35,153 nt of DNA, taken from positions 1 to 35,153 of the forward strand of contig JAFRXM010000030.1 of NCBI GenBank assembly GCA_017443515.1, in the 5' to 3' direction. The number at the start of each line of letters is the position of its first letter. The stretch's first letter is position 1. A program made the translations under genes and the position numbers. The notes beneath the pieces were generated by a model that saw nothing but the letters and a program-made list of their open reading frames with translations, was not told the origin of the DNA and searched no databases. This document shows positions 1 through 6,982 of the stretch, piece after piece. The DNA is from Bacillota bacterium (GTDB taxonomy: Bacteria > Bacillota > Clostridia > Peptostreptococcales > Anaerovoracaceae).

Positions 1-87
1 AAGCAGATCAACGACATCCAGCAGGATGCTGACGCTCAGATCCAGGAAGTATTCAAGGCCTTCGAAGGCTGGACTCCGAAGAAGTAA
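1..87 (+). CDS. C-terminal 28 residues of an unidentified protein (5' truncated)
   Basis: Frame 1 is open from the window edge to TAA at 85-87. The visible tail is charged and helical-looking (it contains QINDIQQDADAQIQEVF and ends GWTPKK). A rho-independent terminator follows 38 bases later, and codon use matches the genes downstream, so this is the real end of a gene. The fragment is too short to assign to a family. The next gene is a separate transcription unit, so no function can be borrowed from it. Confidence 0.7.
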   Translation, partial: KQINDIQQDADAQIQEVFKAFEGWTPKK

Positions 88-125
88 TTTCCAGGAGAAA
101 ACCAGACAGGAACAAAACCTGAAAC

Positions 126-155
126 AAAGACCCGGTCGCATGGCCGGGTCTTTTA
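126..155 (+). terminator. Rho-independent terminator of the partial first gene
   Basis: A perfect 10-bp stem (AAAGACCCGG / CCGGGTCTTT) with an 8-base loop is followed by TTTTATTATA. It lies 38 bases after the stop codon at 87 and separates the partial gene from the permease operon. Confidence 0.9.
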
Positions 156-166
156 TTATATATAAA

Positions 167-181
167 TTGAACACTGTTTGA
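167..181. promoter_or_regulatory. Candidate operator, imperfect palindrome TTGAACACTGTTTGA
   Basis: The left half TTGAACA matches exactly, and the right half TGTTTGA differs at two positions, from a perfect palindrome TTGAACAGTGTTCAA at 32686-32700 in front of the second carboxylate-type transporter. Both copies are preceded by AAA. Here the site lies just upstream of a TTGACA -35 box, where an activator would bind. The binding protein is unknown. Confidence 0.5.
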
Positions 182-189
182 TTTTCCTA

Positions 190-220
190 TTGACATTAAA
201 GTCGCTTCAAAGTTTATAAT
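190..220 (+). promoter_or_regulatory. Promoter of the permease-CapA operon
   Basis: TTGACA (190-195) and TATAAT (215-220) are both consensus, but the spacer is 19 bases, longer than the ideal 17. A weak basal promoter helped by the palindrome just upstream would fit. The leader of roughly 45 bases is AT-rich and contains a small inverted repeat, TTATCA / TGATAA (240-261), next to the AAGGAGG ribosome binding site. Confidence 0.65.
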
Positions 221-270
221 TAATATACCAGTTATTTTATTATCATTTTTATTATTGATAAGGAGGAATT

Positions 271-1599
271 ATGAACGTACTGGTATTCGTAGTTGCTATC
301 GTTCTCGCGATAGTTATCGGCAAGGTGCTTAAGACCAACATCGGTGTTATAGCTCTTGCAATGGCGTTCCTTGTCGGCGCAGTATTCTTCAAGCTGGGCT
401 CCAGGGACGTAATGGGAGTGTTCCCGACCAACATCTTCTTCTACATGCTGATCGGTACCTTCTTCTATGGTTTCGGTATGCACAACGGAACCTTCCAGAA
501 GGTAGCACAGAACATCCTGTACAAGGCAGGCGGAGCTTCCCGCTTCATGCCTCTCATCTTCTGGTTCGTTACCGCAGTAGTTATGGCACTGGGCGCCGGC
601 TCCAACGCGGCTCCGGTCTTCCTTTCCCCGATCTTCTTCGGTATCGCTACTGAGATGGGAATGAACCCCCTTGTAGCAGCCCTGGGCTACTACACCGCAG
701 GTACAGCATTCAACCTGCTGCCCTGGACATCTGACTTCGCTTCCAAAACATCCATCAACATCAAGGTATTCGGCGAAGTCACAGCAAGGAAGATCAGCTA
801 TGGCGCCATGATCTATGACATGGTATTCCTGCTCATCTTCTACATCATCTTCTGCATCATCACCGGCGCATTCAAGAAGACCAACGCTAACATCGTCTTC
901 GAGAAACCGGAACCCATGACCCCGGTACAGAAGAAGACCTTCACTATCATCATCGCGCTTGCAGTCCTGCTGGTAGTTCCTATGGTCATCCAGCAGTTCG
1001 CCAAGAACCCGGTAACAGCATGGATGTCAAAGAACCTCGACTTCCTGCTCCTCGGTTCTGTAGGTATCGTAGTCAACCATCTCCTCAAGATCGGCGATAT
1101 CCAGGAAGTTATCAAGAAGAGCATTCCCTGGGGCGCTATCCTGATGGTATGCGGAACCGGTACTCTGGTAGGCCTTGCCTCCAAGATCGGTATCGCTGAC
1201 ACAATAGGCGCATGGCTCGGAAGCAAGGTTCCGGCAAGCATAGTCGCTCCGGTATTCCTGCTCGTATGCGGCGCTCTGTCCCTGGTCGTTTCAGGCGCTG
1301 TAGTACAGCCTCTTATGGTCGCGCTCATTCCCGGACTCTATCAGTCCACAGGCGTCAATCCGATGGTACTCGCTATCTGCATGATGGTAGGTCTTCAGTA
1401 CGCCGGATTCAGCCCGTTCTCCATGGGCGGAACTCTTTCCATCATCGGCTGCACCGACGAGGAAAAGAGAAAGAAAATGGTCGGCCCGATGGTCATCATC
1501 GCTGTGCTGTTCGTAGTCATCACCGCAGTGCTGGCATGGCTCGGACTGTTTGACGCAGTATTCAAGAACGTTCCCTGGGAGTTCGTTCCGACTAAGTAA
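271..1599 (+). CDS. MatC/SLC13-like carboxylate permease
   Basis: This 442-residue integral membrane protein has about eleven to twelve hydrophobic segments. The N-terminal part (VLVFVVAIVLAIVIGKVLKTNIGVIALA, stated here by its first residues only as a landmark) resembles the N-terminal domain of MatC dicarboxylate carriers, and the repeated inward helices with small-residue motifs (GAGSNAAPVFLSP near 110; SPFSMGGTLSIIG near 385) fit the ion-transporter superfamily of SLC13/ArsB/MatC proteins. The likely substrate is a small organic acid, not resolvable from sequence. ATG at 271 follows AAGGAGGAATT. The next gene, a CapA-like phosphatase, starts 9 bases after the stop, so the two are co-transcribed. 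The family assignment is fairly sure and the substrate is inferred. Confidence 0.75.
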   Translation: MNVLVFVVAIVLAIVIGKVLKTNIGVIALAMAFLVGAVFFKLGSRDVMGVFPTNIFFYMLIGTFFYGFGMHNGTFQKVAQNILYKAGGASRFMPLIFWFVTAVVMALGAGSNAAPVFLSPIFFGIATEMGMNPLVAALGYYTAGTAFNLLPWTSDFASKTSINIKVFGEVTARKISYGAMIYDMVFLLIFYIIFCIITGAFKKTNANIVFEKPEPMTPVQKKTFTIIIALAVLLVVPMVIQQFAKNPVTAWMSKNLDFLLLGSVGIVVNHLLKIGDIQEVIKKSIPWGAILMVCGTGTLVGLASKIGIADTIGAWLGSKVPASIVAPVFLLVCGALSLVVSGAVVQPLMVALIPGLYQSTGVNPMVLAICMMVGLQYAGFSPFSMGGTLSIIGCTDEEKRKKMVGPMVIIAVLFVVITAVLAWLGLFDAVFKNVPWEFVPTK

Positions 1600-1608
1600 G
1601 GAGACATT

Positions 1609-2808
1609 ATGGCAAGACAGACACTTATATTCGGCGGAGATTTCTCTATACCAAGTTCGGATCCTGTCCTTACCCCCGCTAAGCTCTGCGAGGGCGTGAC
1701 AGATCTTCTGGACTCGGCAGACTTCCGCATGTTCCAGCTCGAAGAGGCTTACCTCAAAAAGCCCGTGGAAAGGTCTGTCGAAGGCAACCTCGTAAAATCC
1801 CTTGATCCGATCAAAAACAGAGTGGATCTTGTTACGCTTTCCGGAAACCACTTCTACGATTTCAAGGAAGACGGCGTTCGCGACACCATAGAATGGTGCG
1901 AAGAGAACGGCATCGCTCACGCTGGAGGAGGCATGAACGAAGCTGAAGCAAGAAAGCCGGCTTTCGTTGAAAAGGGTGGAGTTAAGATCGGCGTTCTGGC
2001 ATATAACGCCGTCGGCGGAAAGCAGCAGTTCGCAGGCCCCGATCAGGCAGGCACTGCTCCTATCAACTTCTTCAGAGCCTTCACTCCGTGCGAATCCATA
2101 CCCTGGGAAAAGCAGAGGGAAGAAAAGCACGAGTTCGACAACTGGAGATACAAGGAGCCGATGCACTTTGACGCCGATTTCATGGGTGAGAACTACATGG
2201 ATCCTACCGCTGTCATCAAGATGGCAGAGGAAGTGCGCGAAGCGAAGAAACAGTGCGACATTCTCATCGTCTATCATCACAGAGGCTATGTGCACCGTCC
2301 TGTCCTTGTCAACGACTGGGAGAGGCTGCTGTCGCACATCGCTATCGATAACGGAGCAGATGTTGTAATGGCTTCGCACAGCCACGTATCCCACGGCTTC
2401 GAGATCTACAAGGGTAAAGCCATTTACCATGGTTTGAATAATTTCGTTATGTATACTCCGCAGCTCGCGCCCGGTTTCAAGGGCAAAGTACACGGAGATG
2501 CGCACAACGCTGAATGGGTAAAGCAGAGGATCGCAAGGTTCGGATTCGTTCCTGATCCTGAGTATCCCACATATCCGTTCCAGCCCGAATCGATCTATTC
2601 ACCAGTGGCTAAGCTTATCATCGAGGACGGAAAGATAGTATCCTACAGAGTTGTATTTACTCTCACGGAAAAGAGCGGCATCCCGTATGTCCACGGACAT
2701 ACCGAAAAAGGTCAGGAGATCTTCGACTACTTCCAGAGGATCACCGACGAGGCCGGTCTTAATGTAAAGCTTTCATGGGACGGCGACGAGGCAGTGCTTT
2801 CCGAGTAA
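1609..2808 (+). CDS. CapA-family metallophosphatase-like protein
   Basis: This 399-residue protein has the landmarks of the CapA (poly-gamma-glutamate capsule) family, a calcineurin-like metallophosphoesterase fold: GGDFSI at the N-terminus, TLSGNHFYDF near 80, VYHHRGYVHRP near 220 and ASHSHVSHGFEIYKG near 250. There is no signal peptide or membrane anchor, unlike many capsule-linked CapA proteins, so it may act in the cytoplasm. RBS AAGGAG precedes ATG at 1609. It is the second and last gene of an operon with a carboxylate permease, and no other capsule or poly-glutamate genes are near. This suggests that a substrate brought in by the permease is processed, rather than capsule export. The reaction is unknown. 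Confidence 0.8.
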   Translation: MARQTLIFGGDFSIPSSDPVLTPAKLCEGVTDLLDSADFRMFQLEEAYLKKPVERSVEGNLVKSLDPIKNRVDLVTLSGNHFYDFKEDGVRDTIEWCEENGIAHAGGGMNEAEARKPAFVEKGGVKIGVLAYNAVGGKQQFAGPDQAGTAPINFFRAFTPCESIPWEKQREEKHEFDNWRYKEPMHFDADFMGENYMDPTAVIKMAEEVREAKKQCDILIVYHHRGYVHRPVLVNDWERLLSHIAIDNGADVVMASHSHVSHGFEIYKGKAIYHGLNNFVMYTPQLAPGFKGKVHGDAHNAEWVKQRIARFGFVPDPEYPTYPFQPESIYSPVAKLIIEDGKIVSYRVVFTLTEKSGIPYVHGHTEKGQEIFDYFQRITDEAGLNVKLSWDGDEAVLSE

Positions 2809-2830
2809 AGCGCTGAACCAAACAGACTTA

Positions 2831-2868
2831 AAACAGCTGTGAGGCACAATGCTTCACAGCTGTTTTAT
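2831..2868 (+). terminator. Terminator of the permease-CapA operon
   Basis: A perfect 12-bp stem (AAACAGCTGTGA / TCACAGCTGTTT) is followed by TATT. It starts 22 bases after the CapA-family stop codon. The U-tract partly coincides with the stem. Confidence 0.85.
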
Positions 2869-2873
2869 TGGAC

Positions 2874-2900
2874 GGTGGAGAAGAACCGTCCCTTGCCACC
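2874..2900 (-). repeat. GGGACGGTTCT-core hairpin repeat, copy 1
   Basis: Read on the minus strand, this is GGTGGCA followed by AGGGACGGTTCTT and CTCCACC. The ends pair (GGTGG / CCACC) around the conserved core. A second copy in the opposite orientation lies at 28289-28313 and differs at only two positions over 25 bases. This copy sits between the CapA terminator and the MerR gene, and its 3' end on the plus strand contributes the TTGCCA -35 box of the MerR promoter. Similar GGGACGGTTCT hairpins are, from general knowledge, scattered through many Bacillota genomes. Confidence 0.8.
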
Positions 2901-2920
2901 TAAAAGTATTGTGGTATAAT
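2893..2920 (+). promoter_or_regulatory. Promoter of the MerR regulator, extended -10
   Basis: TTGCCA (2893-2898), a 16-base spacer and TATAAT (2915-2920) with the extended TG one base upstream (TGGTATAAT). The -35 lies inside the hairpin repeat at 2874-2900. The predicted transcription start near 2927 falls at the ribosome binding site AGGAGG (2926-2931), giving a leader of only about 13 bases. Confidence 0.75.
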
Positions 2921-2939
2921 GATACAGGAGGGTTCAGCC

Positions 2940-3782
2940 ATGCAGGACGAGGAATATAAAGTAAGCGATTTCGCGAAGCTCCTGGATCTTACACCGGAGA
3001 CGATAAGGTATTACGAAAGCGTGGGCATAATCAATCCGCGCCACGATGAGAACAACCGCTACAGATACTATCTTTCGACGGATTTTTCAAGGCTCTACAA
3101 CGCTAAGCTCCTGCGAAGCCTCGGTTTTGCGCTGTCCGATATCAAGTCGTTTTTCTACGAGAAGGACAACATGGCGCAAAAGGATATGGCAGTAGAGCAG
3201 GCGAACAAGCTGAAGGAGCAGGTGACAGAGCTTCAGCGCCAGATAGACGTTCTTGGCGTTTTCGCGGATGAACTAGGCAGCCTGGACCGTCTCAAGGTTG
3301 AATCAGATATAGTTGAAAGCGAGCCGTTCTGGCTCGTCCCGTTCCGCGTGGACTATTCCTTCAACATGCAGGAAGCCTCTCTTGAAAAGATGAAGTCCGT
3401 GTACGTTAAACAGGTAGTGCCCAGGTATTCCTATCTCATGAAAGTCGCGATGAAGCCTGATCTTCCATGCGAATGCAGGTACACCGGATACTCAGTAAGA
3501 GGGGAGTTCGACAGACCTACCGACAATGCAATATACATTCCCAGGCGCAAAGCCATGCGTTTTTCCTACAGCCTCATAGCCGGCGAGCGTTTCAGCGTAG
3601 GCGTTAAGAGAATGGATCTTTTCGGAAGGCTTCGCAGCATGGGAATAGACGCGGGAAGCGTTGAGATCTACGGCCATACTATCAACATTTCTACAGAAAA
3701 CGACGTTACTTATCTGAACAACATGGGCTACATTCCTCTGGAAGGTGAGCCTCTTGTAGACTGGAATTCCATATCCGGATAA
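2940..3782 (+). CDS. MerR-family transcriptional regulator
   Basis: This 280-residue protein has an N-terminal MerR winged helix-turn-helix (VSDFAKLLDLTPETIRYYESVG, about residues 8-30, followed by NRYRYYLSTDFSRL). A short linker helix covers about residues 75-105, and a larger C-terminal domain of about 170 residues may sense a ligand, as the GyrI-like domains of BmrR-type regulators do. ATG at 2940 is chosen because AGGAGG lies 8 bases before it. An in-frame ATG at 2919 overlaps the -10 box and cannot be used. It is monocistronic, between the CapA operon and the his operon. Its target is unknown and may include its own promoter. There are no clustered cysteines, which argues against metal sensing. 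Confidence 0.85.
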   Translation: MQDEEYKVSDFAKLLDLTPETIRYYESVGIINPRHDENNRYRYYLSTDFSRLYNAKLLRSLGFALSDIKSFFYEKDNMAQKDMAVEQANKLKEQVTELQRQIDVLGVFADELGSLDRLKVESDIVESEPFWLVPFRVDYSFNMQEASLEKMKSVYVKQVVPRYSYLMKVAMKPDLPCECRYTGYSVRGEFDRPTDNAIYIPRRKAMRFSYSLIAGERFSVGVKRMDLFGRLRSMGIDAGSVEIYGHTINISTENDVTYLNNMGYIPLEGEPLVDWNSISG

Positions 3783-3809
3783 TTTCCTGATCTGTTTTTG
3801 AAATACTTC

Positions 3810-3838
3810 TTTACTTTAGCGCGCTAATGTGATATTAT
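3810..3838 (+). promoter_or_regulatory. Promoter of the histidine operon, extended -10
   Basis: TTTACT (3810-3815), a 17-base spacer and TATTAT (3833-3838) with an extended TG (TGATATTAT). The predicted start is near 3845, about 26 bases before the regulator's ATG. It is the only convincing promoter before the eleven overlapping genes that follow. Confidence 0.75.
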
Positions 3839-3843
3839 AGCGC
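3816..3843. promoter_or_regulatory. Candidate operator of the TrpR-family his regulator
   Basis: A perfect 12-bp palindrome TTAGCGCGCTAA (3816-3827) fills the promoter spacer. The hexamer TAGCGC recurs in the same orientation 21 bases later (3817-3822 and 3838-3843), two helical turns away, at the end of the -10 box. A protein bound here would block RNA polymerase. The first gene of the operon encodes a TrpR-family DNA-binding protein, so autoregulated repression of the his operon is the natural reading. Confidence 0.65.
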
Positions 3844-3870
3844 ATAATTAAAGTGTACAAGGAGTTTTTT

Positions 3871-4155
3871 ATGAAAGAGATACATTCCGAAAGCACAGAC
3901 CGCCTGTTCAGGGCCATTCTCAACCTCAGCTCCGTGGACGAGTGCTACGATCTGTTCGAGGATCTCTGCACCATAAAGGAGATCAAGGACATGTCGCAGA
4001 GGCTCGAAGTTGCGTTCCTTCTTTCTGAAGGCTGCAGCTACCAGAAGGTATCGGAACTTACCAGTGTCAGTTCCGCTACGATTAGCAGGGTAAAACGCTG
4101 TCTGGATTACGGCAGCGGCGGATACGCGAAAGCGATAAAGGGTCTGAAAAAATGA
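3871..4155 (+). CDS. hisR: TrpR/YerC-family repressor, probable histidine operon regulator (HisR)
   Basis: This 94-residue all-helical protein of the TrpR/YerC-YecD family has a core (LYDLFEDLCTIKEIKDMSQRL-like, about residues 26-50) and the helix-turn-helix QKVSELTSVSSATISRVKRCL near 57-78. ATG at 3871 follows AAGGAG by six bases. A GTG 18 bases upstream lacks a binding site. Its stop overlaps the start of hisZG (ATGATGA), so it is co-translated with the pathway genes. TrpR-family regulators of histidine genes have been predicted in Gram-positive bacteria by comparative genomics under the name HisR. The assignment here rests on family, position and the palindrome in the promoter. Histidine as co-repressor is inferred. 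Confidence 0.8.
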   Translation: MKEIHSESTDRLFRAILNLSSVDECYDLFEDLCTIKEIKDMSQRLEVAFLLSEGCSYQKVSELTSVSSATISRVKRCLDYGSGGYAKAIKGLKK

Positions 4156-5705
4156 TGAACGCAGAAGAAAAACTGGTCTTTGAGCTGCGCGAGCTTTACG
4201 AAGCCAGCGGCTACAGAAGATACAGGATGAGCAAGTTCGAAGAATACGATCTTTACGCCAGGAACAAGGACCTGCTCGTATCCGAAGGCATGATAACCTT
4301 CACCGATACGAACGGGAAGCTCATGGCCTTAAAGCCGGACGTAACTCTCTCCATCATAAAGAACACGCGCATACAGCCGGGAGCAGTGGACAGGGTATAT
4401 TACAACGAGAACGTCTACCGTATCTCTGAAAGTTCACGGACCTACAAAGAGATAATGCAGACCGGTCTGGAATGCATGGGCGCTGTGGACGATGAGTGCA
4501 CGCTTCAGGTGGCGCTGCTTGCTGCAAGGAGCCTTAAGGCTGTCTCCGAAAAGTGCGTGCTTTCTGTGTCTTATCCTCAGATAGCGGCAGACTTCGCGAA
4601 AGACATTGGACTGGAAGGCGAAGCTCTGGATGAAGCTCTTTCACTTATATCAGAAAAGAACCTGCACGGACTTTCGGGGCTTCTTTCTCAGCAGGAATGC
4701 GGGGAACAAGGTGCAGAAAAGCTTATGAAGCTGGCCGTACTTTCCGGAAGCGCAGATAAAGTACTTACTACTCTTGAAGAACTCGGAGCAGATTCTGAAA
4801 AGACAGCGCAGCTTTGCTATATAAAGAATGGTTTTGATAAGGCAGGCCTTGGCAGCATGCTGAGTTTCGACCTTTCGGCGGAGTGCGGGACCAGATACTA
4901 CAGCGGTATAGTCCTTAAAGGATACGTTGAAGGCGTGCCTTCCGCATTGCTGTCTGGCGGCCGTTATGACGCTCTTATGCGCCGCATGGGGAAAAAGTGT
5001 GGCGCCGTAGGTTTCGCCGTCTATATGGACCTTTTAGAGCGTTACAGAGGCATATCCGAGGCTAAGGCTCAGGACGAAACACTGAATATAGCACTTCCCA
5101 AAGGCAGGCTCGGAGAAAAGGTCTACGCCATGTTCGAAAAGGCAGGCTTTGGCTGCCCCGAGGTGCTCTCAGACAGCAGGAAGCTTATATTCACAAACAC
5201 GGAAAAGAAGGTCAGCTACTTCTGGGTAAAGCCTTCTGACGTTGCGGTATACGTAGAAAGAGGCGCGGCGGATATTGGCGTCTGCGGCAAGGATATACTC
5301 ATTGAGCACGAGCCGGACGTGTACGAACTTCTCGATCTTAAAACAGGCAAGTGCCGACTGGCGGTAGCCGGTAAGAAGGACTTCACAGATGATACGTCAA
5401 GGACTCTTAAGGTGGCCAGCAAGTTCACGAACGCGGCCGCATCTTACTACACTTCGCTTGGCCGGGACATAGATATCATACAGCTCAACGGATCGATAGA
5501 ACTGGCTCCGATACTCGGTCTTTCCGATGTTATAGTCGATATTGTCGAGACCGGCACGACGCTGCGGGAAAACGGCCTTACGGAGCTTGAAACCATCGAA
5601 AACATAAGCGCGAGGCTGATATCAAACAAGGCAAGCTTCGAATTCAAAAAGGACCTTATAAACAGGCTCTGCGCAGGGCTCAAAGAACAGGTGGAAACAA
5701 AATGA
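4152..5705 (+). CDS. hisZG: HisZ-HisG fusion: ATP phosphoribosyltransferase with its regulatory subunit
   Basis: This 517-residue protein catalyses the first step of histidine synthesis, ATP plus PRPP to phosphoribosyl-ATP. Residues 1 to about 305 are HisZ, a histidyl-tRNA synthetase-like regulatory domain (LKPDVTLSII, YRISESSRTYKEIMQTGLE, CGTRYYSGIVLKGY, SGGRYDALM). Residues 311-517 are a short-form HisG (LNIALPKGRLGEKVYAMF, YVERGAADIGVCGKD, VDIVETGTTLRENGL), which needs HisZ for activity. The two are normally separate genes. Here the frame runs without a break through a short linker (SEAKAQDET). The start is either of two adjacent ATGs (4152, 4155) overlapping the hisR stop. It overlaps hisD by 4 bases. 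Confidence 0.93.
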   Translation: MMNAEEKLVFELRELYEASGYRRYRMSKFEEYDLYARNKDLLVSEGMITFTDTNGKLMALKPDVTLSIIKNTRIQPGAVDRVYYNENVYRISESSRTYKEIMQTGLECMGAVDDECTLQVALLAARSLKAVSEKCVLSVSYPQIAADFAKDIGLEGEALDEALSLISEKNLHGLSGLLSQQECGEQGAEKLMKLAVLSGSADKVLTTLEELGADSEKTAQLCYIKNGFDKAGLGSMLSFDLSAECGTRYYSGIVLKGYVEGVPSALLSGGRYDALMRRMGKKCGAVGFAVYMDLLERYRGISEAKAQDETLNIALPKGRLGEKVYAMFEKAGFGCPEVLSDSRKLIFTNTEKKVSYFWVKPSDVAVYVERGAADIGVCGKDILIEHEPDVYELLDLKTGKCRLAVAGKKDFTDDTSRTLKVASKFTNAAASYYTSLGRDIDIIQLNGSIELAPILGLSDVIVDIVETGTTLRENGLTELETIENISARLISNKASFEFKKDLINRLCAGLKEQVETK

Positions 5706-6982
5706 TAAGGATATTGAAAACAGGTGAAGTATCGAACGAGGAGATATTCAGCAGGGCTGTCCCGGCTGTAGATGTCGCGGGCGTCGTAGCAGGCATCATA
5801 GACGATGTCAGAAAGCGCGGAGATGAGGCTCTTCTGGAATATACCGAAAAATTCGACAAGGCAAAGCTAACAGAGCTCGCCGTAAGCGAAGAAGAAATAA
5901 AAGAAGCTTTTGAGGAAGTAGACTCGGATTTTATAAGGATCCTTAAAGCCGCGGCGGAAAACATACGCGACTTCCACTCAAGGCAGGTGAGGACGGGCTT
6001 TATGATCGACGACGGCGACGGCATCATCCTGGGCCAGAAGATCATGCCCGTCGAAAAAGCAGGCATATATGTGCCAGGCGGAACGGCTGCGTATCCGTCC
6101 ACGGTTCTTATGGATTCCATACCGGCTAAGCTTGCAGGCGTGCCTCAGATCGTGATGGTCACTCCTCCAGGAAAGGACGGAAAGGTATCCGCTGCTATAC
6201 TTGCGGCAGCAAAGATAGCAGGCGTAGACAGAATATTCAAGGTGGGTGGAGCCCAGGCCATCGCAGCTCTTGCGTACGGAACGGAAAGCATACCAAAAGT
6301 CGACAAGATAGTCGGCCCCGGAAATGCCTTCGTGGCGGAAGCCAAAAAGCAGGTGTTCGGCCAGGTCTCGATAGACATGATAGCTGGTCCCAGCGAGATC
6401 CTCTGCGTAGCTGATGCGGCTTCCAACGCGACGCACGTCGCTGCGGACCTGCTGTCCCAGGCGGAGCACGATAAGATGGCTTCTGCTGTTCTTGTAACGG
6501 ATTCCATGGATCTTGCTATGGCTGTACAGGCTGAGATAGAAAGGCAGCTGCCTCTTCTTAAGCGCGAGGAGATAGCCAGGGCTTCCATAGAGACGAACGG
6601 AAAAATAATAGTTGCGGACAGCATCGCGGAAGCCATCGATATAGCAAACGACATAGCCCCCGAACACCTGGAGCTATGCGTGGACGATCCTTTCGCATGG
6701 GCGGACGACATAAGAAACGCTGGCTCCGTGTTCCTGGGAAGATACTGTCCTGAAGCAGTAGGAGATTACTATGCAGGACCCAACCACACGCTTCCCACAA
6801 GCGGAACGGCGAGGTTCGCGAGCCCGCTTTCGGTGGATGATTTCATAAAGAAGACCCAGTATATTTACTATAACGAGAACGCTCTGTCGTCTGCGGCGAA
6901 GGATATAGCTGCATTTGCTGTAAAAGAAGGCCTTACGGGCCACGCCAGGAGCGCTCTTATACGCACGGAGGATATCGAATGA
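5702..6982 (+). CDS. hisD: Histidinol dehydrogenase
   Basis: This 426-residue enzyme oxidises L-histidinol to L-histidine with two NAD, the last two steps of the pathway. Family landmarks are VPGGTAAYPSTVLM (near 123), VGGAQAIAALAYGT, DMIAGPSEILCVAD, HVAADLLSQAEHD (zinc and catalytic region, near 250) and GPNHTLPTSGTARF. Length is typical. ATGA overlap with hisZG at 5702-5705 and with hisC at 6979-6982 indicates translational coupling. Confidence 0.97.
   Translation: MIRILKTGEVSNEEIFSRAVPAVDVAGVVAGIIDDVRKRGDEALLEYTEKFDKAKLTELAVSEEEIKEAFEEVDSDFIRILKAAAENIRDFHSRQVRTGFMIDDGDGIILGQKIMPVEKAGIYVPGGTAAYPSTVLMDSIPAKLAGVPQIVMVTPPGKDGKVSAAILAAAKIAGVDRIFKVGGAQAIAALAYGTESIPKVDKIVGPGNAFVAEAKKQVFGQVSIDMIAGPSEILCVADAASNATHVAADLLSQAEHDKMASAVLVTDSMDLAMAVQAEIERQLPLLKREEIARASIETNGKIIVADSIAEAIDIANDIAPEHLELCVDDPFAWADDIRNAGSVFLGRYCPEAVGDYYAGPNHTLPTSGTARFASPLSVDDFIKKTQYIYYNENALSSAAKDIAAFAVKEGLTGHARSALIRTEDIE

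Noticed and set aside
1291-2505. 404-codon open frame on the minus strand opposite the permease and CapA genes
   Set aside because: It is antisense to two genes with clear family motifs, spans their junction, has cysteine/histidine-rich composition typical of shadow frames and has no ribosome binding site.
2919-2940. Upstream ATG as start of the MerR gene
   Set aside because: It overlaps the TATAAT box and would place AGGAGG inside the coding region. ATG at 2940 has proper spacing.
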